Below are positions 25,848-34,234 of a DNA stretch of 57,952 bases, in pieces. The notes beneath the pieces are model-generated. The model did no database searches. It had not been told where the DNA came from and saw only the letters and a list, made by a program, of their open reading frames with translations. The stretch is from a virus. The position numbers and the translations under genes are program-made. Where the stretch lies: positions 1-57,952 of IMG/VR virus record IMGVR_UViG_3300005099_000473; one strand, 5' to 3'. The first letter of the stretch is position 1. Every line of letters starts with the position of its first letter.

Positions 25848-28478
25848 ATGTCATATTCAGTTCAGGGAATAGTTCGTTATGATTTTGATAATGTAGGTCA
25901 GTTAATTTTGAAAGGAATAATAAATGGAAGATTACAAACTGTTCTGTCGCCTGCATATCCTTATGCGTTTGTTGAACGAAAATCGGGGGTTGTAAATGTT
26001 CTGTCAAGTATAGAAGAAGTTATTAATTGGGAAGAAGTAGATTTGAAAGCTTCTGATACTGGAATGGAGGTAATTAAGTTTTTTACGAAAAGCCCGAAGC
26101 ATATACCAGTAGTAAGAGAGAAGTTAAATGATGCTGGATATAAGACGTATGAGTCTGATATTCCGTTTATTAGAAGATTATTGCATGATAAGAAGTTAAT
26201 AATTGATTATGATAGGTCAAATATTGCATATCTGGATATTGAGGTTGATGATAGTAAAAGTTTTCCGTCTGAGTATGGTAAGTATGAGATTGTTTCAGTT
26301 GCAGTTTATGATGGAAATGGAAATGGAGAGTGGTTTTTTATAGACAATTATAATGACGAAGTGGAAATGTTAGGTGATATGGTTGCATACTTAATGGAAA
26401 AGGAAATGACAGTTATTGTTGGTTGGAATGTTCAGTTTGACTATAACCATTTGTTAGAAAGGTTAAGAATGAAAAAGATGTTTTGGGAATTGGAATGGTT
26501 AAGGCATTGTAACGTTATTGATTTAATGCACGAGTATATGTTTGCTGTTAAGGGTTTAAGTAGTTATAGTTTGGAAGAGGTTAGTCGGCATGAGGGTTGG
26601 AAAATCAAACATAAGAGTAAGGCAATTCATGAAATGAGAAAAATGCCAAAAGAACTTGAAGAGTATAATATGTATGATTCTGAATTATTGTATATGATTG
26701 ATAAGAAGTATGGTTTTACAGATGTTAAGTTTGAGATTGCTCGACAGACAAATTTGACGCTTGACATATTGACACAGTCAAGAATAGGTGATGCACTTAT
26801 AATATGGAGACTTAGAGAATTAGGTTATGTTGCGATTGATAAGGTGAAGAAACAAAAGGAAAAGTATAAAGGGGCATTTGTTATTGAACCAGAGCCAGGA
26901 TTGTATAAGTATGTTGGATATTATGATGTTAATAGTCTGTATCCGAATGTAATAATTCATAAGAATATTGACATTGATGGCTTTAATGGTGAAGTAATGC
27001 CATACATTGAAAGGCAGTTGTTAGAGGACAGGGCAAAGTATAAAAAGTTGTATAAAGAGACTAAAAATCCAAAGTATAATGTTATGCAAAATGCAAAGAA
27101 AATATTGGCTAATGGTTTGTATGGTTTGTTTGGTTCGCCCAGTTTCAGATATTATAATAGAGAAAAGGCAGAGGCAATAACGACTGGGGGAAGAGAAGTA
27201 CTAATGAGAATGAAAACATTTATAGAGAATGATTTGGCTTTAAAAGTGTTGTATGGCGATAGTGTAACAAAGGATACAAGAGTTAGATATTATACGTTGT
27301 CAGGAAATGAACGAGTAGAGGCAATTGAAGACTTGTGGAATAGATATAGTAAGTATGCTAAAGTTAGACCAGATGGGAAAGAAGAAATATATCTAAAAAA
27401 TATGCATTTATTGACTTATGCAGTTAGTGATGATTTGAAGGTTGGTTTAAAAGAGATTGTTCGTGTGGTTAGGCATAAAGTAAAGAAAAAAATATATGAG
27501 ATTATTACAGAATCAGGGAAGTCAGTTAAAGTTACAGAAGACCATTCAGTTATGGTTTTGTCAAATGATGGCCAAAGATTAGTAATTAAAAGACCAAAAG
27601 ATTTGAGTATAAATGTAGATATGTTGTTAGTTAAAAGTAATAACGGAAGGGGTAGTAGTTCGTTTGAACGTGTCGTCAAAGTCAAAGAGGTTACAGACTA
27701 CATTGGATATGTTTATGACTTAGAAGTTGAAGAATATCATACGTTTTTTGCAAATGATATTTTAGTGCATAATACTGACTCTATGTTCTGTCATTTAGGT
27801 ATTGCTTTTGATAATGAAATTGAGCCTGATATTGATGCCGTGGTTCAGTTTGCAGAATTCGTTAAGGATGAAATAAATAAGGAGATTGCACCGTTTCAGG
27901 TAAAGCTTGAATGTGTCTTAACAGGAATGCTGTTTTTGAAAGGAGGTGATAGGGGTGGAGCAAAGAAAAGATATGTAGGTTTAAAGACAACTGGTGAATA
28001 TATTGTAAGAGGTTTGGAAGTAAGACGGTCTGATTGGTCTGAGCTTAGTAAAGAAGTTTTATGGAAAGTTATTGATTTGATTTTGAAGGAGGGTAAAACA
28101 AAGAAGGATGTAATGAAATATTTAGGTGAAGTTAAGAGGAAGTTATATAGTGGAGAATATAATGATAAGATTGTTATGGCAAAGTCGTTAAGTAAAAGAA
28201 TTTCAGAATATAGTAATGCTCCGCCTCATGTAAGGGCGTATGTTAAGGCAAAGGAAAAAGGGTATGATTTTGCAGGTCAGAAAGTTACGTTTGTCTGGGT
28301 AAAAGGAGGTGATGTTGAGCCAGTCTATCCAGGAGTTGATTTAAGTAAGATTCCAGTAGATTATGATGCGATTTGGGAAAAACAGATAATGGCGCCAGTA
28401 AAAAGAATCTTGGATAGTATTGGGGCAGGTAGAAATATGAAGTTAGATGTTTTCTTTAAGATGAATAAAAAATCTTAA
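25848..28478 (+). CDS. Family B DNA polymerase containing a mini-intein
   Basis: The precursor is 876 aa, about 705 aa after splicing, which is short for the family. Exonuclease motifs are present: YLDIEVDD (~128), GWNVQFDYN (~192) and YNMYDSELLYM (~273). Polymerase motif A is YYDVNSLYPNVI (~358), motif B is KKILANGLYGLFG (~417) and motif C YGDTDS is split by the intein. It is the main replicative polymerase of the virus and should proofread. GGAGGTGTTTAA precedes ATG 25848. Codon use is like that of its neighbours, also inside the intein. Confidence 0.9.
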   Translation: MSYSVQGIVRYDFDNVGQLILKGIINGRLQTVLSPAYPYAFVERKSGVVNVLSSIEEVINWEEVDLKASDTGMEVIKFFTKSPKHIPVVREKLNDAGYKTYESDIPFIRRLLHDKKLIIDYDRSNIAYLDIEVDDSKSFPSEYGKYEIVSVAVYDGNGNGEWFFIDNYNDEVEMLGDMVAYLMEKEMTVIVGWNVQFDYNHLLERLRMKKMFWELEWLRHCNVIDLMHEYMFAVKGLSSYSLEEVSRHEGWKIKHKSKAIHEMRKMPKELEEYNMYDSELLYMIDKKYGFTDVKFEIARQTNLTLDILTQSRIGDALIIWRLRELGYVAIDKVKKQKEKYKGAFVIEPEPGLYKYVGYYDVNSLYPNVIIHKNIDIDGFNGEVMPYIERQLLEDRAKYKKLYKETKNPKYNVMQNAKKILANGLYGLFGSPSFRYYNREKAEAITTGGREVLMRMKTFIENDLALKVLYGDSVTKDTRVRYYTLSGNERVEAIEDLWNRYSKYAKVRPDGKEEIYLKNMHLLTYAVSDDLKVGLKEIVRVVRHKVKKKIYEIITESGKSVKVTEDHSVMVLSNDGQRLVIKRPKDLSINVDMLLVKSNNGRGSSSFERVVKVKEVTDYIGYVYDLEVEEYHTFFANDILVHNTDSMFCHLGIAFDNEIEPDIDAVVQFAEFVKDEINKEIAPFQVKLECVLTGMLFLKGGDRGGAKKRYVGLKTTGEYIVRGLEVRRSDWSELSKEVLWKVIDLILKEGKTKKDVMKYLGEVKRKLYSGEYNDKIVMAKSLSKRISEYSNAPPHVRAYVKAKEKGYDFAGQKVTFVWVKGGDVEPVYPGVDLSKIPVDYDAIWEKQIMAPVKRILDSIGAGRNMKLDVFFKMNKKS
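27261..27773 (+). other. Mini-intein (171 aa) in the DNA polymerase active site
   Basis: It is inserted between the Asp and Thr of YGD-TDS. The first residue is Ser (SVTKDTRVRYYTLSGNE), block B is VTEDHSVMV with T-x-x-H, and the end is GYVYDLEVEEYHTFFANDIL, then VHN followed by Thr+1. These are the splice junction residues expected for a class 1 intein with Ser nucleophile. No LAGLIDADG endonuclease fits in 171 residues, so it can splice but not home by itself. The same site is used by inteins in other archaeal PolB enzymes. Confidence 0.88.
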
Positions 28479-28516
28479 AAATTTTGGAGTAAAAAACATT
28501 AAAGGGGTGTGTGAAA

Positions 28517-28771
28517 ATGGCAAAATCGTTTGGTGAATATAGTTTTGGAAAGAAGCTGACTGAGATTAGAAGATTTGGAAAAGATGATGGTTCGTATAAG
28601 ATAATGGAAGTGTCTGTAGATGAGAATGCAATATATATTGTGATTAGTATAGGTAAGAAAGGTGCTGAAAGAACAAGAGGAGTTTTCAAGTTGAGTATTA
28701 ATGAGGCTCTGGAACTTGAAAAGGTTTTGCATGAAGCAGCAACGTATCTTGTTAGAAATAAAATGCGTTGA
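28517..28771 (+). CDS. Small alpha/beta protein, possible nucleic-acid binder
   Basis: The product is 84 aa: several strands (YKIMEVSVDENAIYIVISIG) then a helix (INEALELEKVLHEAATYLV). The layout loosely recalls PC4-type single-strand binders, and the next gene encodes a shorter relative. ATG 28517 is chosen after AAGGGGTGTG. It is placed between polymerase and RPA-like genes. The assignment is weak. Confidence 0.55.
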   Translation: MAKSFGEYSFGKKLTEIRRFGKDDGSYKIMEVSVDENAIYIVISIGKKGAERTRGVFKLSINEALELEKVLHEAATYLVRNKMR

Positions 28772-28795
28772 AAGTAATGTTTAGAGGTGAAATTA

Positions 28796-28981
28796 ATGTC
28801 AGTTTTGGGAATTGGGGGATGCGATAGTTTTGGTAATGACGCAAAGTTAATAGTGGAAAGGGGTCAGGAAGGGGCTTCTTTCCGTATTTTGATTTTTGGA
28901 GAGAAAGGAGTGGAGTATGATATTTCTATGAGGATTGATGATGAAGACGTTAAGAAATTGGTAAAGTTTTTAATGGGGTGA
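28796..28981 (+). CDS. Small paralogue of the preceding protein
   Basis: The product is 61 aa with strand-strand-strand-helix order (AKLIVERG, SFRILIFG, ISMRIDDEDVKKLVKFL) similar to the C-terminal part of the protein at 28517. ATG 28796 follows GAGGTG. Function unknown. Confidence 0.5.
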   Translation: MSVLGIGGCDSFGNDAKLIVERGQEGASFRILIFGEKGVEYDISMRIDDEDVKKLVKFLMG

Positions 28982-28985
28982 TAGA

Positions 28986-29144
28986 ATGAAGTTGATATGG
29001 TATTATGCACATGTAAGTACGACGAATGGAGAAGAATATCTATTAGGTTGCGATGAGGATGGTGGAACTGGAGATGTTCATGTTTTAAAAATTAGTAAAG
29101 ATTTTGGCTATAAGGAGGTGTTTAAAAATGAAAGAGCCAACTGA
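28986..29144 (+). CDS. Small protein (52 aa) overlapping the RPA-like gene
   Basis: ATG 28986 follows GGGGTGATAG. The frame runs through the next gene's ribosome binding site and stops at 29142-29144. The product is mixed strand/turn (WYYAHVSTTNGEEYLLGCDED). No family; the tight spacing supports it as real. Confidence 0.5.
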   Translation: MKLIWYYAHVSTTNGEEYLLGCDEDGGTGDVHVLKISKDFGYKEVFKNERAN

Positions 29145-29916
29145 GGAAGAATTGAGAAAATTTATGAAAGAAAATTATGGAAGCGAGTGGGAAGACAAAT
29201 TGGAATTGGCTAAATTGCTCTGGCAAAAGAGGTATGGAGGACGATATGTTGTAGATTCTAATGAATACCCAAAGGTAAAGATATGTGATTTACAGAGAGG
29301 TGCGAGGTTTTCAATTGAAGGAATTGTTATTAATGTTGAAAAGTCTCAGTATCAGGGTTGTCCGATATGTAAGCGTTCGGTAAGAAATCCATGTGAACAT
29401 ATTAAGAATAAGCAGACAAGTCCAGTGTTTTTGACAAGGTTGGTATTTACTGTTTCTGATGGAACTGGCGAAGTGAAGGTCGATGGAGTATTTACTGATG
29501 ATGCTCCAGATGTTCAGTTAGGTGATTTGGTTCTGGTAAAGGGGTTTGTATCAACAAGGGCGTTAGATATGAGAATGGTATATAATGGTCATGATTTAAA
29601 GAAGAGGATAGAAAGTAATGGGTCTTCAGAGAATAATGTTCAAGAGGTGGTAGTTCAAAATGAAGTAAGAAAAGTAGACCTTTTGGATGATTTTGGTTGG
29701 TCATCTGAGAATGATTCTGGAGTTGTTATGTCTCAGAAAGTTTACAATATTTTGCAGTTTATTAAGAGGGTTGGTAGTATGGCAGAAAGTCCATTAAAAA
29801 GAATGGCAAAGCATGAAGGTATTGAATGGGATGAACTGGTAGAATATTTAGAGGTTAATGATGGTAAGTATAAAGTAAAGTCTGATATAGATTTAAATAA
29901 GGTTAAATTGAGGTGA
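29128..29916 (+). CDS. RPA-like single-stranded DNA-binding protein with zinc site
   Basis: The product is 262 aa. Residues ~55-160 form an OB-fold like those of RPA (ARFSIEGIVINVEKS, VFTVSDGTGEVKVDGV, QLGDLVLVKGFV), with an inserted Cys/His site CPICKRSVRNPCEHI (C-x2-C-x8-C-x2-H) likely to bind zinc. The C-terminal ~90 residues look like a winged-helix domain (YNILQFIKRVGSM...LVEYLEVND), as in RPA32-type proteins. It would coat single-stranded DNA during replication. ATG 29128 follows AAGGAGGTG. Confidence 0.7.
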   Translation: MKEPTEEELRKFMKENYGSEWEDKLELAKLLWQKRYGGRYVVDSNEYPKVKICDLQRGARFSIEGIVINVEKSQYQGCPICKRSVRNPCEHIKNKQTSPVFLTRLVFTVSDGTGEVKVDGVFTDDAPDVQLGDLVLVKGFVSTRALDMRMVYNGHDLKKRIESNGSSENNVQEVVVQNEVRKVDLLDDFGWSSENDSGVVMSQKVYNILQFIKRVGSMAESPLKRMAKHEGIEWDELVEYLEVNDGKYKVKSDIDLNKVKLR

Positions 29917-29920
29917 TAAT

Positions 29921-30751
29921 TTGTCTGGTTTAGGTAAATTCATAGAGAAAAGATACATTGATAGACTGTTTGATGAAATAAGTGGTTCAGATAGGTCAGG
30001 AATTCATGTTACGGATTTGGTTTCGCCTTGTCTTCGGCAAATTTTTTATAATTTGAAAATGAAGGAAATGTCGAATGGTCAAGAGAGGGATTTAACATTA
30101 GAGCAAGCACATACGTTTTGGTTAGGGCACAAGTATCATTCAATTATTGTTAGTAATGTTGCAATTAATGAGAATGGCTGGTTTGTAATACCTGATTTAA
30201 GGGATGTTAGAATTGAGAAAGGTGAGGATGATAAGTATTATGTTTTTGATAAAAATGATATGATGTTAGGTGTGCTTGGGTATGAATTGCCAATTGAACA
30301 TTACGGTATAAAGGGTCAGATAGATGAAATTGTTGAGTATAATGGAGAAGTTGCTATAGTAGATAAGAAAAGTACGAGTTATATTCCTTCACAGCCGTAT
30401 GGTAATCATGTAAGGCAAGTTGAGATGTATTCAGTATTGTTTTGGCGAGAGTATGGAATTGTTCCGAAGTATGGTTCAGTTTTGTATATTTTAAAGCAAC
30501 ATGAGAAAGATAAAGATGGTAAGAAGAAGTTTAAAGTTAAAGCATATGTCTGGGAGTTAAGACCGTTGGAAGAAATTGAGAAAGAAATGCTGGATAGGTT
30601 AGAAAAAATTAAGACTGCTTTGGAAAAGAATGAACTGCCACCTGCAACGCCAAATGCCTTGTGCAAATGGTGTTTATGGAAAGATTTATGCAGAGACAAT
30701 TTGGCAGAAATAAAGGTTAAGCGTCAGATAAAGTTAGATTTTTGGTGGTGA
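29921..30751 (+). CDS. Cas4-like RecB-family nuclease
   Basis: The product is 276 aa from TTG 29921. It has a PD-(D/E)xK core (His in FWLGHKYH, GQIDEIVEY, AIVDKKST, then QVEMYSVLFW) and four Cys arranged as in Cas4: one early (SPCLRQ, ~30) and three at the end (CKWCLWKDLC), probably holding an iron-sulfur cluster. Such enzymes resect DNA ends. No cas1/cas2 or CRISPR array is nearby, so it acts in viral replication or recombination, as in other archaeal viruses. Confidence 0.8.
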   Translation: MSGLGKFIEKRYIDRLFDEISGSDRSGIHVTDLVSPCLRQIFYNLKMKEMSNGQERDLTLEQAHTFWLGHKYHSIIVSNVAINENGWFVIPDLRDVRIEKGEDDKYYVFDKNDMMLGVLGYELPIEHYGIKGQIDEIVEYNGEVAIVDKKSTSYIPSQPYGNHVRQVEMYSVLFWREYGIVPKYGSVLYILKQHEKDKDGKKKFKVKAYVWELRPLEEIEKEMLDRLEKIKTALEKNELPPATPNALCKWCLWKDLCRDNLAEIKVKRQIKLDFWW

Positions 30752-30755
30752 TGTA

Positions 30756-31490
30756 ATGTTAATTATTGATAATAGTGAGTACAATGCGTTTAAGCGTGCA
30801 TTATCAAGGCGAAAGAAAAATAGTATATTGGAAAAGTTAAACGAATTGATTGACAGAGTAGAAGATATTGGAGTTGACTTCATTATTATTGGTAATCAGA
30901 GAATATATGTTATTGAGAGAAAGACATTGACTGATATGTTGAATAGTATTCATGGTCAAGAAAGTAAGGCTGGTGGTAGGTTTTGGAAACAGTTAGATAG
31001 AGTTAAGTTAGTTGCAGAGGATTTGTCTAATCAGTATGATGTTCCCGCATACGGGTTAGTCATTTTGGAGGGTAGTGTTTTTCAGAGGTATAAGGCAAGA
31101 TATGCTAAGTTAAGACCACAGCAATGGTTTGGTATTCAGGCTGAGATTGCAGAGAAAGGAATTGGTTTAATCAGAACATGGAATAGAAATGAGACTGTTT
31201 TGGCGTTAGAAAGATTGAAGGATAGGGCAGGTAAAGAAAAGCAGAAGTTAATGCCAATGGCAATCAAGAAAGAATTAAGAACTGAAAAAGAAGAAGCAAT
31301 GCATATGTTGTTCGCTGTGTCTGGCATAGGACTGAAAAAAGCAGCTAAAGTACTTGATAAATATGGTTCAGTTAAGGCGGTAATTAATTTAAGTGAAGAT
31401 AGGTTGATTTCAGAATTGGGGCAGAAGATTGGTAAGCATTTTTATGAGATTGTAAGTAAAGATTGGAGAAAAGAGAAGGTGTTTGAATGA
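30756..31490 (+). CDS. XPF/Mus81-family structure-specific endonuclease
   Basis: The product is 244 aa. The nuclease core shows IDNSEYN, then IIIGNQRIYVIERKTLTDML with the ERK catalytic motif of ERCC4 nucleases. The C-terminal part has a helix-hairpin-helix pair (LFAVSGIGLKKAAKVLDKYG, then LGQKIGKHF). Archaeal XPF enzymes cut branched DNA and 3-prime flaps, so a role in resolving replication forks is likely. It starts 4 bases after the Cas4-like gene. Confidence 0.85.
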   Translation: MLIIDNSEYNAFKRALSRRKKNSILEKLNELIDRVEDIGVDFIIIGNQRIYVIERKTLTDMLNSIHGQESKAGGRFWKQLDRVKLVAEDLSNQYDVPAYGLVILEGSVFQRYKARYAKLRPQQWFGIQAEIAEKGIGLIRTWNRNETVLALERLKDRAGKEKQKLMPMAIKKELRTEKEEAMHMLFAVSGIGLKKAAKVLDKYGSVKAVINLSEDRLISELGQKIGKHFYEIVSKDWRKEKVFE

Positions 31491-31765
31491 GCGATAGGTT
31501 AGAAGATTTGGCTGAAATTTTGAATTCGTATAAGAATGACATTTCGAAAATAATTCAGCAGTATTATAGTGAAATGGGGAATGACATTAAAGAGGTTATT
31601 GATTTGGATGTTAGGTCAAGGGAGTTTGGTCAAATGGTCAGACAAGTTGATAGTAAATATGAGCAGATAGTGTTATTGAGGAAGGCAATGTTAAAGATTG
31701 ATGAAATTTTTAAGGAGATGATGTTTGTGGAAGATGTGTTAAAGAAAATGGAGGTGGAGAGATAA
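31487..31765 (+). CDS. Helical protein of unknown function
   Basis: The product is 92 aa, nearly all alpha-helical and acidic, with two long helices. It overlaps the nuclease gene by 4 bases (ATGA) and the next gene by 1 base, so it is translationally coupled to both. No family recognised. Confidence 0.6.
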   Translation: MSDRLEDLAEILNSYKNDISKIIQQYYSEMGNDIKEVIDLDVRSREFGQMVRQVDSKYEQIVLLRKAMLKIDEIFKEMMFVEDVLKKMEVER

Positions 31766-32079
31766 TGGATAGTAAAGCTAAGATAAATTTGAATTTGGGT
31801 TGGTTAGGTTTGTTAGTAATTGCATTTGCCTTAATTGAAGCATGGAAGTTAGGAGTGCCGTGGTATGTTGGTCTGGGTGTAGGATTGTTGGCAGTAGTAT
31901 TTGCATTGTTAGGAATGGTGCCAATTGTTGGGCAAGCGGTATATTATATTGGATTTAAGTGGTTGTTAGTATCTAAGATTGGAGTATGGATGGCCTGGAC
32001 GTTCTGGTTAGGATTTGTAGTTTCAGTAGTAGTTTCAATAGTAATAGGGTTAATGTTGTTAATAGTGTTGAGTAGATAA
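31765..32079 (+). CDS. Membrane protein with three to four helices
   Basis: The product is 104 aa with hydrophobic segments at about 11-27, 30-50, 55-75 and 78-103. The size and topology would suit a holin, but no family match is visible and its position between nuclease and QueE genes does not favour lysis. Confidence 0.65.
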   Translation: MDSKAKINLNLGWLGLLVIAFALIEAWKLGVPWYVGLGVGLLAVVFALLGMVPIVGQAVYYIGFKWLLVSKIGVWMAWTFWLGFVVSVVVSIVIGLMLLIVLSR

Positions 32080-32096
32080 AAGGAGGTAGGAAAGTA

Positions 32097-32798
32097 ATGA
32101 ATGAAAGGATAAAAGATAAAATTCCAGTAGTTGAAATATTTGAAAGCTTTCAAGGTGAAGGAAGGTTTATGGGACAAAGGGCTTTGTTTGTTAGGTTTGC
32201 AGGATGTAATTTGGTCGGTAAATGTAAATATTGTGATACTGATTTCAGAGTAAGAAAGTTAATGACAGTAAATGAAATTACAGTTGAAGTATTGAAGTAT
32301 TTGGCAAGCAATGGTAAGTTAGTAGTATTTACTGGCGGAGAGCCAATGATATACCAAGATGTGATGATAGAAATAATGAGGAAGTTAGAAGGGACTGGTA
32401 AGGGTCTGTTTCAGATTGAGACGAATGGAACAATAAAGCCCATGCCAGATTTTTTATTGAAGATTGATAAAATTGTGGTAAGTCCTAAAAGAGGATATGA
32501 AAAGAAGGCATATAAGAATTTTGTAAATAATGAATTGGTTGACTGGAAATATGTAGTTGGAGATGTTCCAGAGGACAGTGCGTTTTGGTCGTATGATAGA
32601 ATAAGACCTGAAGTTAGATGGTTAGTTGAAGTATATGGAGTATCACAGAATAATATTTGGCTAATGCCGTATGGTGCAACTAAAGAGGAACTTGAAAAGA
32701 ATGCAGTTAAAGTTTGGCAGTTAGCTAAGGAATTGGGAGTGAATGTTTCCGACCGTCTTCATGTTCGGGTATTTGGGAAAAGTATGATGGGAGTGTGA
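32097..32798 (+). CDS. queE: QueE, 7-carboxy-7-deazaguanine synthase
   Basis: The product is 233 aa. The N-terminus has the QueE signature EIFESFQGEGRFMGQRALFV, then FAGCNLVGKCKYCDTDF holding the radical SAM cluster Cys residues (C-x5-C-x2-C here), and VFTGGEPMI. QueE is a radical SAM enzyme that converts 6-carboxy-tetrahydropterin to 7-carboxy-7-deazaguanine. FolE, QueD and QueC genes lie within 8 kb and complete the preQ0 route. AAGGAGG precedes ATG 32097. Confidence 0.9.
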   Translation: MNERIKDKIPVVEIFESFQGEGRFMGQRALFVRFAGCNLVGKCKYCDTDFRVRKLMTVNEITVEVLKYLASNGKLVVFTGGEPMIYQDVMIEIMRKLEGTGKGLFQIETNGTIKPMPDFLLKIDKIVVSPKRGYEKKAYKNFVNNELVDWKYVVGDVPEDSAFWSYDRIRPEVRWLVEVYGVSQNNIWLMPYGATKEELEKNAVKVWQLAKELGVNVSDRLHVRVFGKSMMGV

Positions 32799-32802
32799 GC
32801 AA

Positions 32803-32949
32803 GTGGACGTTGTCTTAATGAAGTTTATAGTGTTGTATATATTGGTAGTAATAGTTTTGTATGTGATGTTATCAAGTATTATGGATTTGGAAGAAAGTGA
32901 ATTAGAAAAGACGTTAAGAAAGCTTTCGGATAGGATGTGGAAAAGTTAA
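32803..32949 (+). CDS. Small single-span membrane protein (48 aa)
   Basis: GTG 32803 starts a frame with one hydrophobic helix (FIVLYILVVIVLYVML) followed by a charged tail. It fills the gap between queE and the next gene, and the binding site GGGAGTGTGAG overlaps the queE end. Unknown role. Confidence 0.5.
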   Translation: MDVVLMKFIVLYILVVIVLYVMLSSIMDLEESELEKTLRKLSDRMWKS

Positions 32950-32961
32950 GGGGTGGTATGT

Positions 32962-33189
32962 ATGGAAAAGTTTTGGAAATTGATTATTGTTGATAAAGGT
33001 AGAACGCAAGTGTATGAAGGTAAGGAATGGAATATTGTAGTTGCAAGTGTAAGGAGAATAAAGAAAGGTGTATTAAGAGGTTTTATTTTTGATGCATATG
33101 AAAATTATTCAAGTATGTCAGATGATGAATTAATTAAGAAATTTGGGGATGAGATAGTATTGAGGGTGCATGAATGGAAGGAGGATTGA
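32962..33189 (+). CDS. Small alpha/beta protein of unknown function
   Basis: The product is 75 aa. ATG 32962 is preferred because AAGGGGTGG precedes it at the usual distance. Strands and a C-terminal helix are predicted (FWKLIIVDKG, IVVASVRRI). No family recognised. Confidence 0.55.
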   Translation: MEKFWKLIIVDKGRTQVYEGKEWNIVVASVRRIKKGVLRGFIFDAYENYSSMSDDELIKKFGDEIVLRVHEWKED

Positions 33190-33194
33190 TAAAA

Positions 33195-33509
33195 ATGTTT
33201 GGGTTTGGAAAAAGAAAATGGAAGTCATCTGTAGAGAAATGGTATAAGGATATGGTTAGAAAGTATAATATTACGGAAGAGGAAGAGTTAGAATATTTAA
33301 ATGAGTTGGCAGATGAATTGAACAAGACACCATTGTCTGCGTCAGCTTTGTTAGTGTTTTTGGTATTGTTAGGGTTAGTGCTATTGTCAGCAGGAATTGG
33401 AATATTAATACTATTGTTTGCTTTTTGGTGGGCATCAAAAATGGATAAGGATAGGGCAAATGAGGCTGAGAAGAAGTTTTTAATGTGGAGAATGTCAAGG
33501 AGGGGTTGA
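33195..33509 (+). CDS. Membrane protein with helical hairpin
   Basis: The product is 104 aa. A charged N-terminal ~45 residues is followed by a long hydrophobic stretch (about 50-78, broken by GLVLLSAGIG) that could form two membrane helices, then a basic tail. ATG 33195 follows GGAGGATTG. Unknown function. Confidence 0.6.
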   Translation: MFGFGKRKWKSSVEKWYKDMVRKYNITEEEELEYLNELADELNKTPLSASALLVFLVLLGLVLLSAGIGILILLFAFWWASKMDKDRANEAEKKFLMWRMSRRG

Positions 33510-33511
33510 AA

Positions 33512-33817
33512 ATGATATTGGATGTTTTGAAGTTGAAGGATGAAGTTAAAGAATTAAAAGATGAGATTAAGAAAATGAAAGAGGAAATGGTTTATTTAAA
33601 AGGTGTTACGAAAGAACTTTTGGAAAGGTATAACAGATTATTAGATGAGCATGCAAGACACATTAGTGCATATTATGCGTCTGCAAGTGATATGTTTGGT
33701 ATAGTACTTCTTGATACAAAAAATAAAATTGTTTTTATTGATAAAGACAAGATGTTCAAGGATTGGAAAGTATATTATTTGTCAAAGAAACCTGAGGATG
33801 AAGAAATAAATGAATGA
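33512..33817 (+). CDS. Coiled-coil protein
   Basis: The product is 101 aa. ATG 33512 follows GGAGGGGTTG. Residues ~5-50 form a heptad coiled coil (LKDEVKELKDEIKKMKEEM), followed by a short alpha/beta domain (GIVLLDTKNKIVFIDKD). Adjacent to a membrane protein gene, with which it may interact. Confidence 0.6.
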   Translation: MILDVLKLKDEVKELKDEIKKMKEEMVYLKGVTKELLERYNRLLDEHARHISAYYASASDMFGIVLLDTKNKIVFIDKDKMFKDWKVYYLSKKPEDEEINE

Positions 33818-33845
33818 TATTAAATAGTTTAAGGAGTGATGTAGT

Positions 33846-34004
33846 ATGGAGGTTGATGAGAAGATTATTAGGTATGTAGCTGATTTAATTAGAGACGTTG
33901 AAGGAGAAATTTATGAGAAGCAATTAGCAGATAAATTGGATGAATATGATAAACTTGTTGAGGTATTAATGATATTAGATGGTTTAGGGGGTGATGAAGA
34001 ATGA
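33846..34004 (+). CDS. Small acidic helical protein (52 aa)
   Basis: ATG 33846 begins an acidic helical product ending in GGDEE, similar in size and end to the one at 6199. Its final codons serve as the ribosome site of the next gene and the two overlap by 4 bases. The start site AAGGAGTGATG supports it. Confidence 0.55.
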   Translation: MEVDEKIIRYVADLIRDVEGEIYEKQLADKLDEYDKLVEVLMILDGLGGDEE

Positions 34005-34234
34005 AAGAGTTAAAGATAGGTGATAAAGTATATGTAGAGGCTGAATATATTGGTTTGTCTCCAGAAGGTTTGAAAAAGTTTTATGTAATAACTGGGACAG
34101 GAATTAAAGTTGAAGTAAGATGTAAAGAAGGATACTATTTCAGTAAGGAAGAAGTTTGTGAGGAATTAGTTAAGAAATTAAAGCCAAAGAAGAAAGTAAG
34201 GAGAAGAAAGAAAAAGGAAGGTGAAGAAAAATGA
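34001..34234 (+). CDS. Small protein with basic tail
   Basis: The product is 77 aa: an SH3-like strand region (IGDKVYVEAEYIGL) and a C-terminal tail rich in Lys/Arg (KPKKKVRRRKKKEGEEK) that could bind nucleic acid. It overlaps queD by 4 bases. Function unknown. Confidence 0.6.
   Translation: MKELKIGDKVYVEAEYIGLSPEGLKKFYVITGTGIKVEVRCKEGYYFSKEEVCEELVKKLKPKKKVRRRKKKEGEEK

Noticed and set aside
29921-30751. Cas4-like gene as part of a CRISPR adaptation module
   Set aside because: No cas1, cas2 or repeat array is present. Similar stand-alone nucleases are common in archaeal viruses and fit replication.
31765-32079. Holin call for the multi-span membrane protein
   Set aside because: Size and helices fit, but there is no partner endolysin, and its place between a nuclease and queE does not support it.
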